A DNA stretch of 64,000 bases from Flammeovirgaceae bacterium UBA4465 (GTDB lineage Bacteria > Bacteroidota > Bacteroidia > Cytophagales > Cyclobacteriaceae): NCBI GenBank assembly GCA_905182375.1, contig CAJJBF010000001.1, forward strand, positions 124,001-188,000, read 5' to 3'. Shown piece after piece: positions 9,113 to 17,163 of the stretch. The translations under genes were made by a program, and so were the position numbers. Each line of letters opens with the position of its first letter. The stretch's first letter is position 1. Under the pieces are notes generated by a model. That model ran no database searches, was not told the origin of the DNA, and saw nothing but the letters and a program-made list of their open reading frames with translations.

Positions 9113-10543
9113 ATGCAAAAACTCATTCTCTCTCAATCACTACAGCAAAAATTATCACCGCAACAGATTCAGTTTATTAAACTATTGCAGGTACCTACCG
9201 CTGAGCTTGATAATCGAATTGAGGAAGAATTAGAAATAAATCCCGCCCTAGAAGAAGGCGATCTGCCCTCGTCAGATGACGAACCTAAAGATCCATTTGA
9301 AGAAAAAGAAGACTCAGACCATAGTACAGAAGATTATCTTCATGATGACTACACCGGATACAAAATGACCGGAAATGGGAACAACTCCCTGGATCAAGAC
9401 AAAGAATATCCCATAAGCATCGGCACCACCCTTCACGAACAGTTATTGACACAACTCGGCTTTCTTAAGCTGAATGAATATCAGCATATTTTAGGAAAAC
9501 AACTTTTGGGTAGCATCGATGCAGATGGATACCTCAGAAGAGATTTGGATGCCATCGTGAATGATCTTGCTTTTTCGCAAGGCATTGAAACAGATCGATT
9601 TGAATTAAGCGAACTACTCAAAAAAATTCAAACTTTTGAACCTGCAGGAATAGGGGCACAAAGTTTACAAACCTGTTTGATGCTTCAGTTGGAAAGAAGA
9701 GACCTCGAGGACCGTCAAAATGATTTAGCCTACCAGGTACTTAAAATATGCTTCAAAGAATTTTCCAAAAAACATTATGACAAAATAGAACAAAAATTAG
9801 GGATTTCCAGTACTGAATTAAAAAATGCCATTGGCATTATTACTCGACTCAATCCAAAACCTGGAGGTGCAGGAGATGAAGACAGTAAGATACAGTTTTT
9901 AATGCCTGATTTCATTTTAAAAAATATCAGTGGTTCACTAGAACTCACATTAAATGCTAAAAATGCTCCTGAATTAAGAGTCAGTCGATCTTATTCTGAA
10001 ATGCTAAATACTTACGATAGTAGTAAAAAAAAGGATAAAAAATTGCGCGAAACGGTCTCTTTTATTAAACAGAAACTAGATGCAGCAAGGTGGTTTATAG
10101 ATGCCATCAAGCAACGACAAGCTACCCTATTGAATACCATGCAAGCCATCATAAATATCCAATACGATTATTTTCAAGAAGGAGATGAAAATAAACTAAA
10201 ACCGATGATTCTCAAAGATATAGCTGAACGCATCGGCATGGATATCAGTACCGTATCAAGAGTAGCCAGCAGTAAATCCATTCAAACTGATTTTGGAATT
10301 TATCCACTTAAACATTTTTTCTCAGAAGGTATCTCAACACAATCAGGTGAAGATGTAAGTAGTAGGGAGGTTAAAAATAAATTGCGTGCATTGATTGATC
10401 AGGAAGATAAAAGTAAACCTTTATCCGATGATAAAATTGAAAAATTATTAAATGAAGAAGGCTATAACATTGCGCGCAGAACTGTGGCTAAATACCGAGA
10501 ACAATTGGATATTCCTGTTGCACGACTGAGAAAGGAATTATAA
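9113..10543 (+). CDS. rpoN: RNA polymerase sigma-54 factor
   Basis: This 476-residue sigma-54 directs RNA polymerase to -24/-12 promoters and needs an AAA+ activator to open DNA. Region I is the Gln-rich helix LSQSLQQKLSPQQIQFIKLLQ at the N-terminus. Region II is the usual acidic linker (about 45-100). The core-binding domain follows, then the HTH ISTVSRVASSKSIQ near residue 380 and, close to the C-terminus, the RpoN box as ARRTVAKYRE, which reads the -24 element. All regions are intact. It is monocistronic and divergent from asnS. No sigma-54 activator gene is in the window, so its regulon is not visible here. Confidence 0.97.
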   Translation: MQKLILSQSLQQKLSPQQIQFIKLLQVPTAELDNRIEEELEINPALEEGDLPSSDDEPKDPFEEKEDSDHSTEDYLHDDYTGYKMTGNGNNSLDQDKEYPISIGTTLHEQLLTQLGFLKLNEYQHILGKQLLGSIDADGYLRRDLDAIVNDLAFSQGIETDRFELSELLKKIQTFEPAGIGAQSLQTCLMLQLERRDLEDRQNDLAYQVLKICFKEFSKKHYDKIEQKLGISSTELKNAIGIITRLNPKPGGAGDEDSKIQFLMPDFILKNISGSLELTLNAKNAPELRVSRSYSEMLNTYDSSKKKDKKLRETVSFIKQKLDAARWFIDAIKQRQATLLNTMQAIINIQYDYFQEGDENKLKPMILKDIAERIGMDISTVSRVASSKSIQTDFGIYPLKHFFSEGISTQSGEDVSSREVKNKLRALIDQEDKSKPLSDDKIEKLLNEEGYNIARRTVAKYREQLDIPVARLRKEL

Positions 10544-10673
10544 TATATCTACTGCCTTTGGGGTTTTAATTTTTTATAGAAAAATTGTCTTGCATATAGG
10601 CTATGAGCAACTTTAATAAATTAAAATGATCACTAATTAATGTAATTTTTAACCCCTCAATAACCCTTTTGAA

Positions 10674-11363
10674 TTAAAATCCTGTCAAATTGATTCCAAA
10701 GGTAAATTGACTGGGAGTTGCCTGATCGATAGGGGCATCACGCCAAACATCAGAAATATAATATTTCACGAAAGCATTTACCTTCTGGAAGCCCACCCGA
10801 GCCACCATACCATATCTAACATCGGATAAACCAAAGTTACCCGTATTCATTTCTTTTAGTTTGGAACCATCTAATTTATACTTCATTTTTGTTTTGGCGG
10901 CTATTTTGAATCCCAATACGCTTCCAATACTTACAAAAAAACCTTCTCCATCTACTGTTCGGTTAGGATAAAATCGAAGTTCTAAGGGTAATTCTGCATA
11001 GGCGATGGCCAATCTATTGCTTTTCAATTCTCCCACACTCACGGTGTCCCATGACGTGATTTTCAAATCATCTAATTGATAATTAGAGTGATCTGCAAAC
11101 CCGATTTTTTCAAATGTGAAACCTATCGCTGGATTAAAAATAAACTGATCACTCAATTTGCGCTTAGCCATATAATAAATACCAAAAGAGCGAGAGGGAA
11201 ATAATTCTGTATTAATTAATTCTTTGTTATCTATCAATGAATTAAAACCAAAATCCAACATAATGTCTCCAGGTATATCTGGCTGCTCAAGTCTTTTTTC
11301 GTCTTGTCCAATCCCCAAAAAATAGGTGAAACATAATATGATAAAACCAAATCCTTTTTTCAT
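10674..11363 (-). CDS. Outer-membrane beta-barrel protein, PorT-like
   Basis: This 229-residue protein has a cleavable signal peptide (MKKGFGFIILCFTYFLGIG) and then alternating short strands that fit an eight-stranded barrel of the PorT/OmpW-like beta-barrel group common in Bacteroidota. The C-terminus ends in an aromatic residue (GINLTGF), as expected for BAM-inserted barrels. Features seen: MLDFGFNSL first strand, YYMAKRKLSDQF, LPLELRFYPN and VGFQKVNAFVKYYIS. PorT itself is a type IX secretion component, but this family is large and many members have no assigned role. It is monocistronic, upstream of the tRNA gene on the other strand. Confidence 0.65.
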   Translation of the reverse strand: MKKGFGFIILCFTYFLGIGQDEKRLEQPDIPGDIMLDFGFNSLIDNKELINTELFPSRSFGIYYMAKRKLSDQFIFNPAIGFTFEKIGFADHSNYQLDDLKITSWDTVSVGELKSNRLAIAYAELPLELRFYPNRTVDGEGFFVSIGSVLGFKIAAKTKMKYKLDGSKLKEMNTGNFGLSDVRYGMVARVGFQKVNAFVKYYISDVWRDAPIDQATPSQFTFGINLTGF

Positions 11364-11532
11364 TTCAATATTAAATTTATTTGTTCATGCAACTCAAGCC
11401 TTATAAAAGCGCTTCTGAAACCTGCGCAAAGATAAGCGCAATTTTAAATCTCTTCGTTTAACGTGAGTTTATTTAACAAATTACCTATTTTCGCAGAAGT
11501 TTATTATTTTTAAATAGGCAATTCAACAACAA

Positions 11533-11606
11533 GGACCCGTAGCATAACTGAATAGTGCACTAGATTACGGCTCTAGAGGTTGCAGGTTTGAATCCTGCCG
11601 GGTTCA
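11533..11606 (+). tRNA. tRNA-Arg (anticodon ACG)
   Basis: The 74-base cloverleaf is complete. It has a 7-bp acceptor (GGACCCG with CGGGTTC, one GU), a 4-bp D stem (GCAT/GTGC), a 5-bp anticodon stem CTAGA/TCTAG with loop TTACGGC (anticodon ACG at 34-36) and a 5-bp T stem GCAGG/CCTGC with loop TTTGAAT. The discriminator is A, and CCA is not encoded. A20, C35 and G36, the main arginine identity bases, are present. A34 would need deamination to inosine by TadA to read CGU/CGC/CGA. The usual G19-C56 tertiary pair is replaced by A19-U56. A rho-independent terminator follows directly. Confidence 0.95.
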
Positions 11607-11614
11607 CTAAAAAA

Positions 11615-11642
11615 GTCAGCATCAACATGCTGGCTTTTTTTT
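11615..11642 (+). terminator. Rho-independent terminator after tRNA-Arg
   Basis: GTCAGCAT, loop CAAC, ATGCTGGC (8-bp stem with one GU pair) followed by eight T residues and preceded by an A run. It sits eight bases after the tRNA. Confidence 0.9.
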
Positions 11643-12002
11643 AGATCTACTTAAAAAAAATCAAAGGAAAAATTCAGCATCAGATATTGATTGAGCAAAT
11701 CAAATACATCTATTGTGTCCCTTAAAAGGGGCTGCTCCCAAGACTAATTTTAAGTAATCTTCCAATTCAAAAATTCAAATAGTTCCAAACTGATATTTCT
11801 GAGAAATCCCTTGACAAGTAATAGATAATTATCAGATCAATAAAAACAAACCTCAACGACATTTGAGGTGATGCACCTCTTTTTAATCGGGTAAAAGAGG
11901 GAACAGCCTATTACGCATTCGTTAGGATAAGTTGTATAGAAAGGACTATTTTTATAAAAAAAAACGGAAATAAATACAGTTTGCCAGTAAATTCAAAAAA
12001 AC
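11643..12002. other. Non-coding stretch between tRNA-Arg and a lipoprotein pseudogene
   Basis: No open frame here looks like a protein. Apart from the alternative hairpins at 11851-11884 the sequence is AT-rich without clear elements, and may be the decayed upstream region of the pseudogene that begins at 12003. Confidence 0.5.
11851..11884 (+). promoter_or_regulatory. Two mutually exclusive hairpins, attenuator-like
   Basis: CCTCAA (11851-11856) can pair with TTGAGG (11863-11868). GAGGTG (11865-11870) can instead pair with CACCTC (11874-11879), which is followed by five T. The stems share bases 11865-11868, so only one can form. The second looks like a short intrinsic terminator. No leader peptide or known riboswitch core is recognisable, and the stems are only 6 bp, so this may be chance. 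Confidence 0.35.
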
Positions 12003-12821
12003 ATGAACTATCGACTGTGGGCATTGATGCCTTTCATTTCATTCGTCTCCTGCCAAAAAAATGTGAACATCACAGAGTCCTCTATTGTTTAAGGCAGCGA
12101 TCCTTACTTTAAAATTGTTGCCCATTCGGATCCGGATTTTGCCTCCACCAATAGAAAAGTTGATGTTTTGGAATTCCCATTTACGCCTATGCAGAGGTTG
12201 AAGATGTCAAATTACTGCATGCTGCAAACATCATGACTCAATATTTAGACAATGATGAAGATGGAAAAGTTGACAACCCTTTGCTCATTGAAACGCTCAT
12301 CAAGAACCATGCGGCATTATTTATATGGAAAAAAATGTCCCAAGTGAATCTCAACGCACAAGATTTAGGTGCTGACGAATCACGCCCTGAGTGGCATACT
12401 AATGGTCATATAGGCCAATTTGATGCCGCTTTGGAGGAGGTTTGGCATGTTATTAGTCATACGGGGTATGCCCATGCCTATCCCTCTATTTTTGGTGAAG
12501 AAGCACCCACCCAATTGACCGAGGCCATGGACCTTGCCAGAGGAGGACATTTTATTAATATACCCCATCCCTATCCCCTCCAAGCATGGTATACTTACGA
12601 CGATCGTACTTGTGAATACGAATGTATGACCGGTGAATATATATTGGGCCCTAACTTCAATGCTCAGTACACAAGAAAATAGACTCCAAGAAATCTCACA
12701 AGAATGGGATTTAAATTCAAATGAGTTGTTAAAAAAAACAGATAAAGCCATTTATTCATTGTTATCAAATCCTGAATATAGTTTTCCGCAATCACTTCCC
12801 GATGGCAGTTACCGGAGGTAG
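12003..12821 (+). pseudogene. Decayed lipoprotein gene with EF-hand-like motif
   Basis: A lipoprotein signal starts at 12003 (hydrophobic core ending FVSC) but meets an in-frame TAA at 12090-12092 after 29 codons. The same frame continues GSDPYFKIVAHSDPDFAS, loses one T near 12168 (VDV-F-GIPIYAYAEVEDV), and then runs as a second frame with LDNDEDGKVDN, a Ca-binding EF-hand-like loop, and EEVWHVISHTGYAHAYPSIF. A further 2-base loss in the TATATAT run near 12646 moves the C-terminus (YWALTSMLSTQENRLQEI...) to a third register that ends at 12821. Three lesions in about 820 bases make this a true pseudogene, not a sequencing slip. The intact homologs I recall in marine Bacteroidota have no named function. 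Confidence 0.75.
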
Positions 12822-12901
12822 TTATTCTTTTATATCAAAGCACCAAAACGAAACAACTTCAAAAAAAAATTAATTTTAATATAAAATAAATAATTCCTAA
12901 T

Positions 12902-13839
12902 ATGGGCTATTCAATTGATCATCGCATAAATGAATCCCTTTCTTTTACCTCACTTCTCATGGAGCTAAATTATTCAAGCAAACTCATACCCGCTGTGGTT
13001 TTATTGATATTAGGTGCTCTCGAAGCTTTAGGAAGATTGTATTTTGATGACAAGAGAACTAAAAATGATTTTACCATTGAACTCTTAAATCTTACTATTT
13101 TACCTACAATCATACAGCCCGTATCTTTTTCCTTGTGATAACGCTCATGGAAACCTTCCTCCCCTCCTTTCAAAATCATTTCATAACGCTTTTCTTTGGA
13201 TGGCATTTAGGTGCTTTTCTCTTATTCGACGACCTCACACAGTATGGGTGGCATAGATTTTCGCATAGTAACCGGACGTTGTGGAAATTGCACAGACCCC
13301 ACCATATCATAGAGGAAATGGGCGTATTGGTAACCTATCGGAATGCGCTACTATATTATGCCTTGATGCCCGGTATATGGTTATCGGCTATCTTGGTTTA
13401 TTTGGGAATGGGTGAGGTGTATCTTTTTTATTTACCTCTAAAACTTGTCGTTATCTGGCTAGCACACAGCGAGACCCGTTGGGATCGATTCATGTATAAA
13501 TATAAATTTCTAAGACCCATAGCTTGGGTAATTGAAAGGACCATTTCCACCCCACGTACGCATTTTGCACACCATGGATTAACCGCTAAAGACGGCATCT
13601 CCCATCCCAATGGGAATTTTGGCAACCTGCTTTTTATTTGGGATGTTATTTTTGGTACTACAAAAATTACCAAAAAATATCCACAGCAATTCGGTGATTG
13701 GAATCAGTTAAAAGAGACCTGGTATGTTCAATTATTATTTCCATTGATGCGCTCGAAGGACCCTATGAGTGAATTACATTCGATCAAAACTAAAAACGAT
13801 TATGACCCTTCCATAGATTACCAAAAGTTCAATAAATAA
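12902..13839 (+). pseudogene. Second sterol desaturase/fatty acid hydroxylase family gene, frameshifted
   Basis: The first frame (12902-13138) has the N-terminal membrane helices. The second (from about 13135) holds the di-iron histidine clusters HRFSH (HxxxH), HRPHH (HxxHH) and HFAHH, and the family's GNFGNLLFIWDVIFGTT. The total length is 3n+2, so one base is missing, most simply one T in the run in TCTTTTTCC near 13125. The frames meet at TTG TGA, where a -1 slip would also rejoin them. If separate starts were used, the second half could begin at GTG 13135 or ATG 13147, but it would lack its first helices. The histidine motifs differ from those of the 6.6-kb copy, so the two are paralogs, not a recent duplication. 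Confidence 0.75.
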
Positions 13840-13845
13840 GATGTC

Positions 13846-14050
13846 TTATTCGTAAATCTGAGAAATAACATTTGTGAAGATCTCGTATATGACGTATTCG
13901 ATCTGAGTGGGAAAAAACTTCTGTCCTCTGAATTTAAGTATTGACAATCAACTAGAATTAAATGTGAGCTCATCGGAATAAGGTTTCTATATTTTAAAAA
14001 TTAGTATTGATAAAAAAGTAGAATCTTTAAAATTTTATAAAGAAAATTAG
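13846..14050 (+). pseudogene. Remnant of a type IX secretion C-terminal sorting domain
   Basis: One frame reads LRNNICEDLVYDVFDLSGKK then LLSSEFKY-stop. After a one-base shift it continues DNQLELNVSS, an in-frame TAA, and GFYILKISIDKKVESLKFYK ending at TAG 14050. This is the ~70-residue Por-secretion tail (type A CTD) that routes proteins through the T9SS: a VYDVFDLSGKKLL strand pair, then the L.V..L..GFYILKI core. The rest of the cargo gene is gone. It shows that the lineage uses, or used, T9SS. Confidence 0.7.
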
Positions 14051-14177
14051 AGAACTGGCTCAAAAATTAATATTTAATTAAATAACTAACATCAGTACTT
14101 AATCAATTAAAATAAATCTATTCTATTTCACTTTAAGTACTTGTTTCTAACTCATTGGTCACTTGTTATTTAATTAT

Positions 14178-14211
14178 TTATCCACATATGATTAGGGTCT
14201 TTTGTGGATAA
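14178..14211. promoter_or_regulatory. Inverted pair of perfect DnaA-box consensus sequences
   Basis: TTATCCACA at 14178-14186 and its reverse complement TGTGGATAA at 14203-14211 face each other 16 bases apart, in a very AT-rich non-coding region. They could bind DnaA as a titration or regulatory site or part of an origin. Two boxes alone do not define an origin. Confidence 0.45.
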
Positions 14212-14284
14212 CTTACTTAATTTTTTGAATTTTTTTTTCTCAACTCGGGTTATATTACTTGTAGTAAGAATTCAAGATAATCTT

Positions 14285-14491
14285 ATGAAAAAATCTAATC
14301 TAATGAACCGCCAATATCTTAGAATTGCGAAAAAAATTTACAACGAGGAACAATCTTTTCCATCTGTCTATCGTGAATTAATTAAAGATATAGAACCCGA
14401 TCTGGCCATCATAATCATCGATGAGTTAAAGAAAAAAATGCCATCTACTAAGGAAAATTCTTTACAAGCTCACTTAATATTGCTCAAGTAG
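14285..14491 (+). CDS. Small hypothetical protein, 68 aa
   Basis: The most likely start is ATG 14285. An earlier in-frame start at 14204 would overlap the DnaA-box pair and add a hydrophobic, low-complexity leader. The product is basic at the N-terminus (MKKSNLMNRQYLRIAKKIYN) and predicted helical, with a second part EPDLAIIIIDELKKKMPSTK. It has no recognisable family and no cysteines or membrane segment. It stands alone between a pseudogene region and a convergent ureohydrolase-like gene. It may be a real small protein or a chance frame. Confidence 0.4.
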   Translation: MKKSNLMNRQYLRIAKKIYNEEQSFPSVYRELIKDIEPDLAIIIIDELKKKMPSTKENSLQAHLILLK

Positions 14492-14548
14492 TTCATAAAT
14501 AGAAATTTCCATTTGAGGGCCTTAAGAAAGTTTAATAAAGTGTATCCG

Positions 14549-15631
14549 CTATTTTGACTGGGCTTTTATCCAGCGTTCGGGAAGCTCCCCATTGAGTGCC
14601 GTTTTATAATCATTATAACTGCAAGGGACCATTTTATTTCTTAGAAAAACACTCTTATGATTGATTTCCGTAATTTCCATCCACCATTTTTCTGACAATT
14701 TACTCTTGAAGAATCTAATATCACCAACCCCTTCATTCAGCGTTACTTCGTAAGTAAGGTAATCGCTCGATGTAAAATATTGATTGCCCTTCCTATTAAA
14801 AACGCCATCAATAAAATACCAAATCATCGTAGCTACTACCTGGGCCGTTTTATTATCCTCTACCAACTCTGCCGTCATATTATAAAAGCCAATAGAACTC
14901 AATTTATTATTTAAACCGGCATACCAACACAATTGGCATGCCTCTTCTCCTGAAAAACCGAAAACATTAGGATTTAGGGTATCTGGACAATAAATACTCT
15001 GAAGCGCTGATAAATCAAAAGAAATAAGGTCTGCGTCACGAATGATAGGTTCGGTCTCTTTTATATTACCCTTAAATTCACCCAATCGATAGGCGTCAAA
15101 ACCCAAGGTTTCGAGCATATTTAACTTGCTTTCCTTTACGAGATATGATTGGTAACCCAAATGAATGTAGTTAAATAAATAATTAGGGTTATGTTTAAAT
15201 AGGGTTCCTAGATAGGAATCTGTTGGGTTTTCAGATTCTTCTAAATCTAATTTCGCATCTATACTTAGGAGTGTAATTAATTTCCCTATGGACTCATAAC
15301 CTAAATATTGGCCCAAGGTCATGTTCTGAAGCCCACCCAAAATAATAGGTAATATTTCTTGACTTATCAAATATTCACATACCTCCTTAAGTCTTAAATT
15401 AGTTTCTTCAAAAGAAGGGCCCTTTCTCAGATCTCCCAGATCTACTATACCATGATGATTCAATCCAATAGTAAGTGGGTAAAGGGACTTTCTTATGCGA
15501 TTAGGGACCTCCGAGAGATCCCTATCTACCAAATATCCTCTGCCCTCATTTAATCCTATTAGGGCCACGTGCATTCCCTTCAAGTTTATTTTTTTATCTG
15601 TATAGAAGATACGCAATATTTTGAAATGCAC
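14549..15631 (-). CDS. Ureohydrolase (arginase/formimidoylglutamase)-fold protein lacking metal ligands; probable upstream frameshift
   Basis: The fold is that of the arginase/agmatinase/HutG superfamily, but the Mn ligands are replaced. The GGxH segment reads GGLQN, DAHxD reads DAKLD, and SxDxDxxDP reads SFDLSALQS. It is therefore unlikely to be a normal ureohydrolase. Bacteroidota carry such degenerate paralogs of unknown function. The continuous frame starts at GTG 15631, but an ATG at 15695 opens a plausible N-terminus (MDLKLFFDPVDESII...) in another frame. The 14549-15695 span is 3n+1, indicating one extra base, possibly in the AAAA run near 15620, or a +1 shift at AGA TAA A. Translation from GTG 15631 alone would drop about 20 N-terminal residues. 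Confidence 0.7.
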   Translation of the reverse strand: MHFKILRIFYTDKKINLKGMHVALIGLNEGRGYLVDRDLSEVPNRIRKSLYPLTIGLNHHGIVDLGDLRKGPSFEETNLRLKEVCEYLISQEILPIILGGLQNMTLGQYLGYESIGKLITLLSIDAKLDLEESENPTDSYLGTLFKHNPNYLFNYIHLGYQSYLVKESKLNMLETLGFDAYRLGEFKGNIKETEPIIRDADLISFDLSALQSIYCPDTLNPNVFGFSGEEACQLCWYAGLNNKLSSIGFYNMTAELVEDNKTAQVVATMIWYFIDGVFNRKGNQYFTSSDYLTYEVTLNEGVGDIRFFKSKLSEKWWMEITEINHKSVFLRNKMVPCSYNDYKTALNGELPERWIKAQSK

Positions 15632-15768
15632 TCGGACTGAGTGCTGAGTCTATGATCGACTCATCTACAGGGTCAAAAAAAAGTTTTAAATCCATAAAGA
15701 ATATTTAAAACAAAAAAAAGGGAAATTTTTTATTCCCCTTCTCCAAATTATTCAAATTTTTTCAATGT

Positions 15769-17067
15769 TTAACCTCCAAAATCGTCAAATCGGATATTCT
15801 CATCCGGTATACCGAAATCTTCACCCATTTTCTGAACAGCTACATTCATCAAGGGGGGGCCACAGAAATACAGTTCGATATCTTCAGGAGCTTCATGTTT
15901 GGACAAATATTGATCAATAACCGCTTTGTGTACAAATCCTAAAAATCCATCTCCCTTATCATCCTCAACATCTTTTTTAACTCTCCAATTATCTTCCTCT
16001 TGTGGCTCTGATAAAACAATGAAAAATTTAAAGTTGTCAAACTGTTCTTCCAAACGATAAAAATGATCTAAGTAGAACAATTCACGCTTTGACCTTCCTC
16101 CGTACCAATAGGTTACTTTTCTACCCGTCTTTAATGTTTTGAACAAGTGATAGAGATGGGATCTCATAGGCGCCATTCCAGCACCACCCCCAACGTACAG
16201 CATTTCGGCCTCTGTTTCGTTAATAAAAAACTCTCCATAAGGACCTGAAATGGTCACTTTATCACCCGCTTTTTTTGAAAATATATAAGAGGAAGCAATA
16301 CCTGGATTAACGGACATCCATCCGTTTTTTGCCCGATCGAATGGCGGGGTAGCAATACGTACATTGAGCATGATTTCTCGCCCTTCAGCAGGATAAGAGG
16401 CCATTGAATAGGCCCTTGTGATCACTTCTTCGTTCTTCATTTTCAGATCCCATAATCCAAACTTTTCCCATTCTAACTGAAACTTATCAACCTGATCGTG
16501 CTCTTCTGGATGCGCGTCGATTTTGAGGTCTTTGAAATCTATCTCACATTCAGGAATTTCTATCTGAATGTATCCCCCAGGCCGATAATCCATATCTTCA
16601 GGTAATTGCACCACAAACTCTTTGATAAACGAAGCAACATTATGATTTCTAACCACGGTTGCCTCCCACTTCTTAATCCCAAATATCTCATCAGGGATTT
16701 TGATATTCATGTCTCCCTTTACTTTTACTTGACAGGCCAATCGTACATTTTCTTTTTGCTCAGTCCGCGATAAGTGACCGACTTCTGTGGGTAAAATATC
16801 TCCACCTCCGTCAAGAATTTGACATTTACACATCGCACAAGTACCACCACCACCACAGGCAGAAGGTAAAAATATTTTTTGAGCGCTCAATGAACTCAAT
16901 AATGAAGTTCCAGCTGAGGTTACCACCGGATGCTCTGTATCTCCATTAATGATCAAGTTCACTGGACCTGATTGAACCAATTTAGATTGTGCGAAAAGTA
17001 ACACAAAAACTAGCAGTAAAATCACTGCCGTGAAGGCGAAAATTGAAGTTAAAACTATAGATGTCAT
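15769..17067 (-). CDS. nqrF: Na+-translocating NADH:quinone reductase subunit F
   Basis: NqrF is the NADH-oxidising, FAD- and 2Fe-2S-containing entry subunit of the sodium-pumping NADH:quinone oxidoreductase in the inner membrane. With start ATG 17067 the protein is 432 residues. It has one N-terminal transmembrane helix (about 5-26), a plant-type ferredoxin domain with cluster ligands C71, C77, C80 and C112, then a ferredoxin-reductase domain with RAYSMASYP (FAD), VGGGAGMAPMRSH (NADH) and a C-terminal FCGPPLMN. An in-frame start at 17100 is rejected because it overlaps a TATATTTG promoter element. The other five subunits are not adjacent. The upstream neighbour is accD on the same strand. 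Confidence 0.95.
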   Translation of the reverse strand: MTSIVLTSIFAFTAVILLLVFVLLFAQSKLVQSGPVNLIINGDTEHPVVTSAGTSLLSSLSAQKIFLPSACGGGGTCAMCKCQILDGGGDILPTEVGHLSRTEQKENVRLACQVKVKGDMNIKIPDEIFGIKKWEATVVRNHNVASFIKEFVVQLPEDMDYRPGGYIQIEIPECEIDFKDLKIDAHPEEHDQVDKFQLEWEKFGLWDLKMKNEEVITRAYSMASYPAEGREIMLNVRIATPPFDRAKNGWMSVNPGIASSYIFSKKAGDKVTISGPYGEFFINETEAEMLYVGGGAGMAPMRSHLYHLFKTLKTGRKVTYWYGGRSKRELFYLDHFYRLEEQFDNFKFFIVLSEPQEEDNWRVKKDVEDDKGDGFLGFVHKAVIDQYLSKHEAPEDIELYFCGPPLMNVAVQKMGEDFGIPDENIRFDDFGG

Positions 17068-17097
17068 CGGAAAAACATGGATTTGAGTTTTGAAACA

Positions 17098-17105
17098 CAA
17101 ATATA
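17098..17105 (-). promoter_or_regulatory. -7 promoter element for nqrF
   Basis: TATATTTG on the minus strand, 30 bases before ATG 17067. It matches TAnnTTTG and supports nqrF having its own promoter and the shorter start. No clear -33 element. Confidence 0.45.
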
Positions 17106-17163
17106 AAAGATATCCGTAAACGATAAGCGCATTTAACCTTAAAACTTACACTCGCACATTTTT

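Noticed and set aside
12380-12751. Minus-strand frame over the decayed lipoprotein gene
   Set aside because: The plus-strand frames carry recognisable protein features (EF-hand-like loop, conserved blocks), and the minus frame does not.
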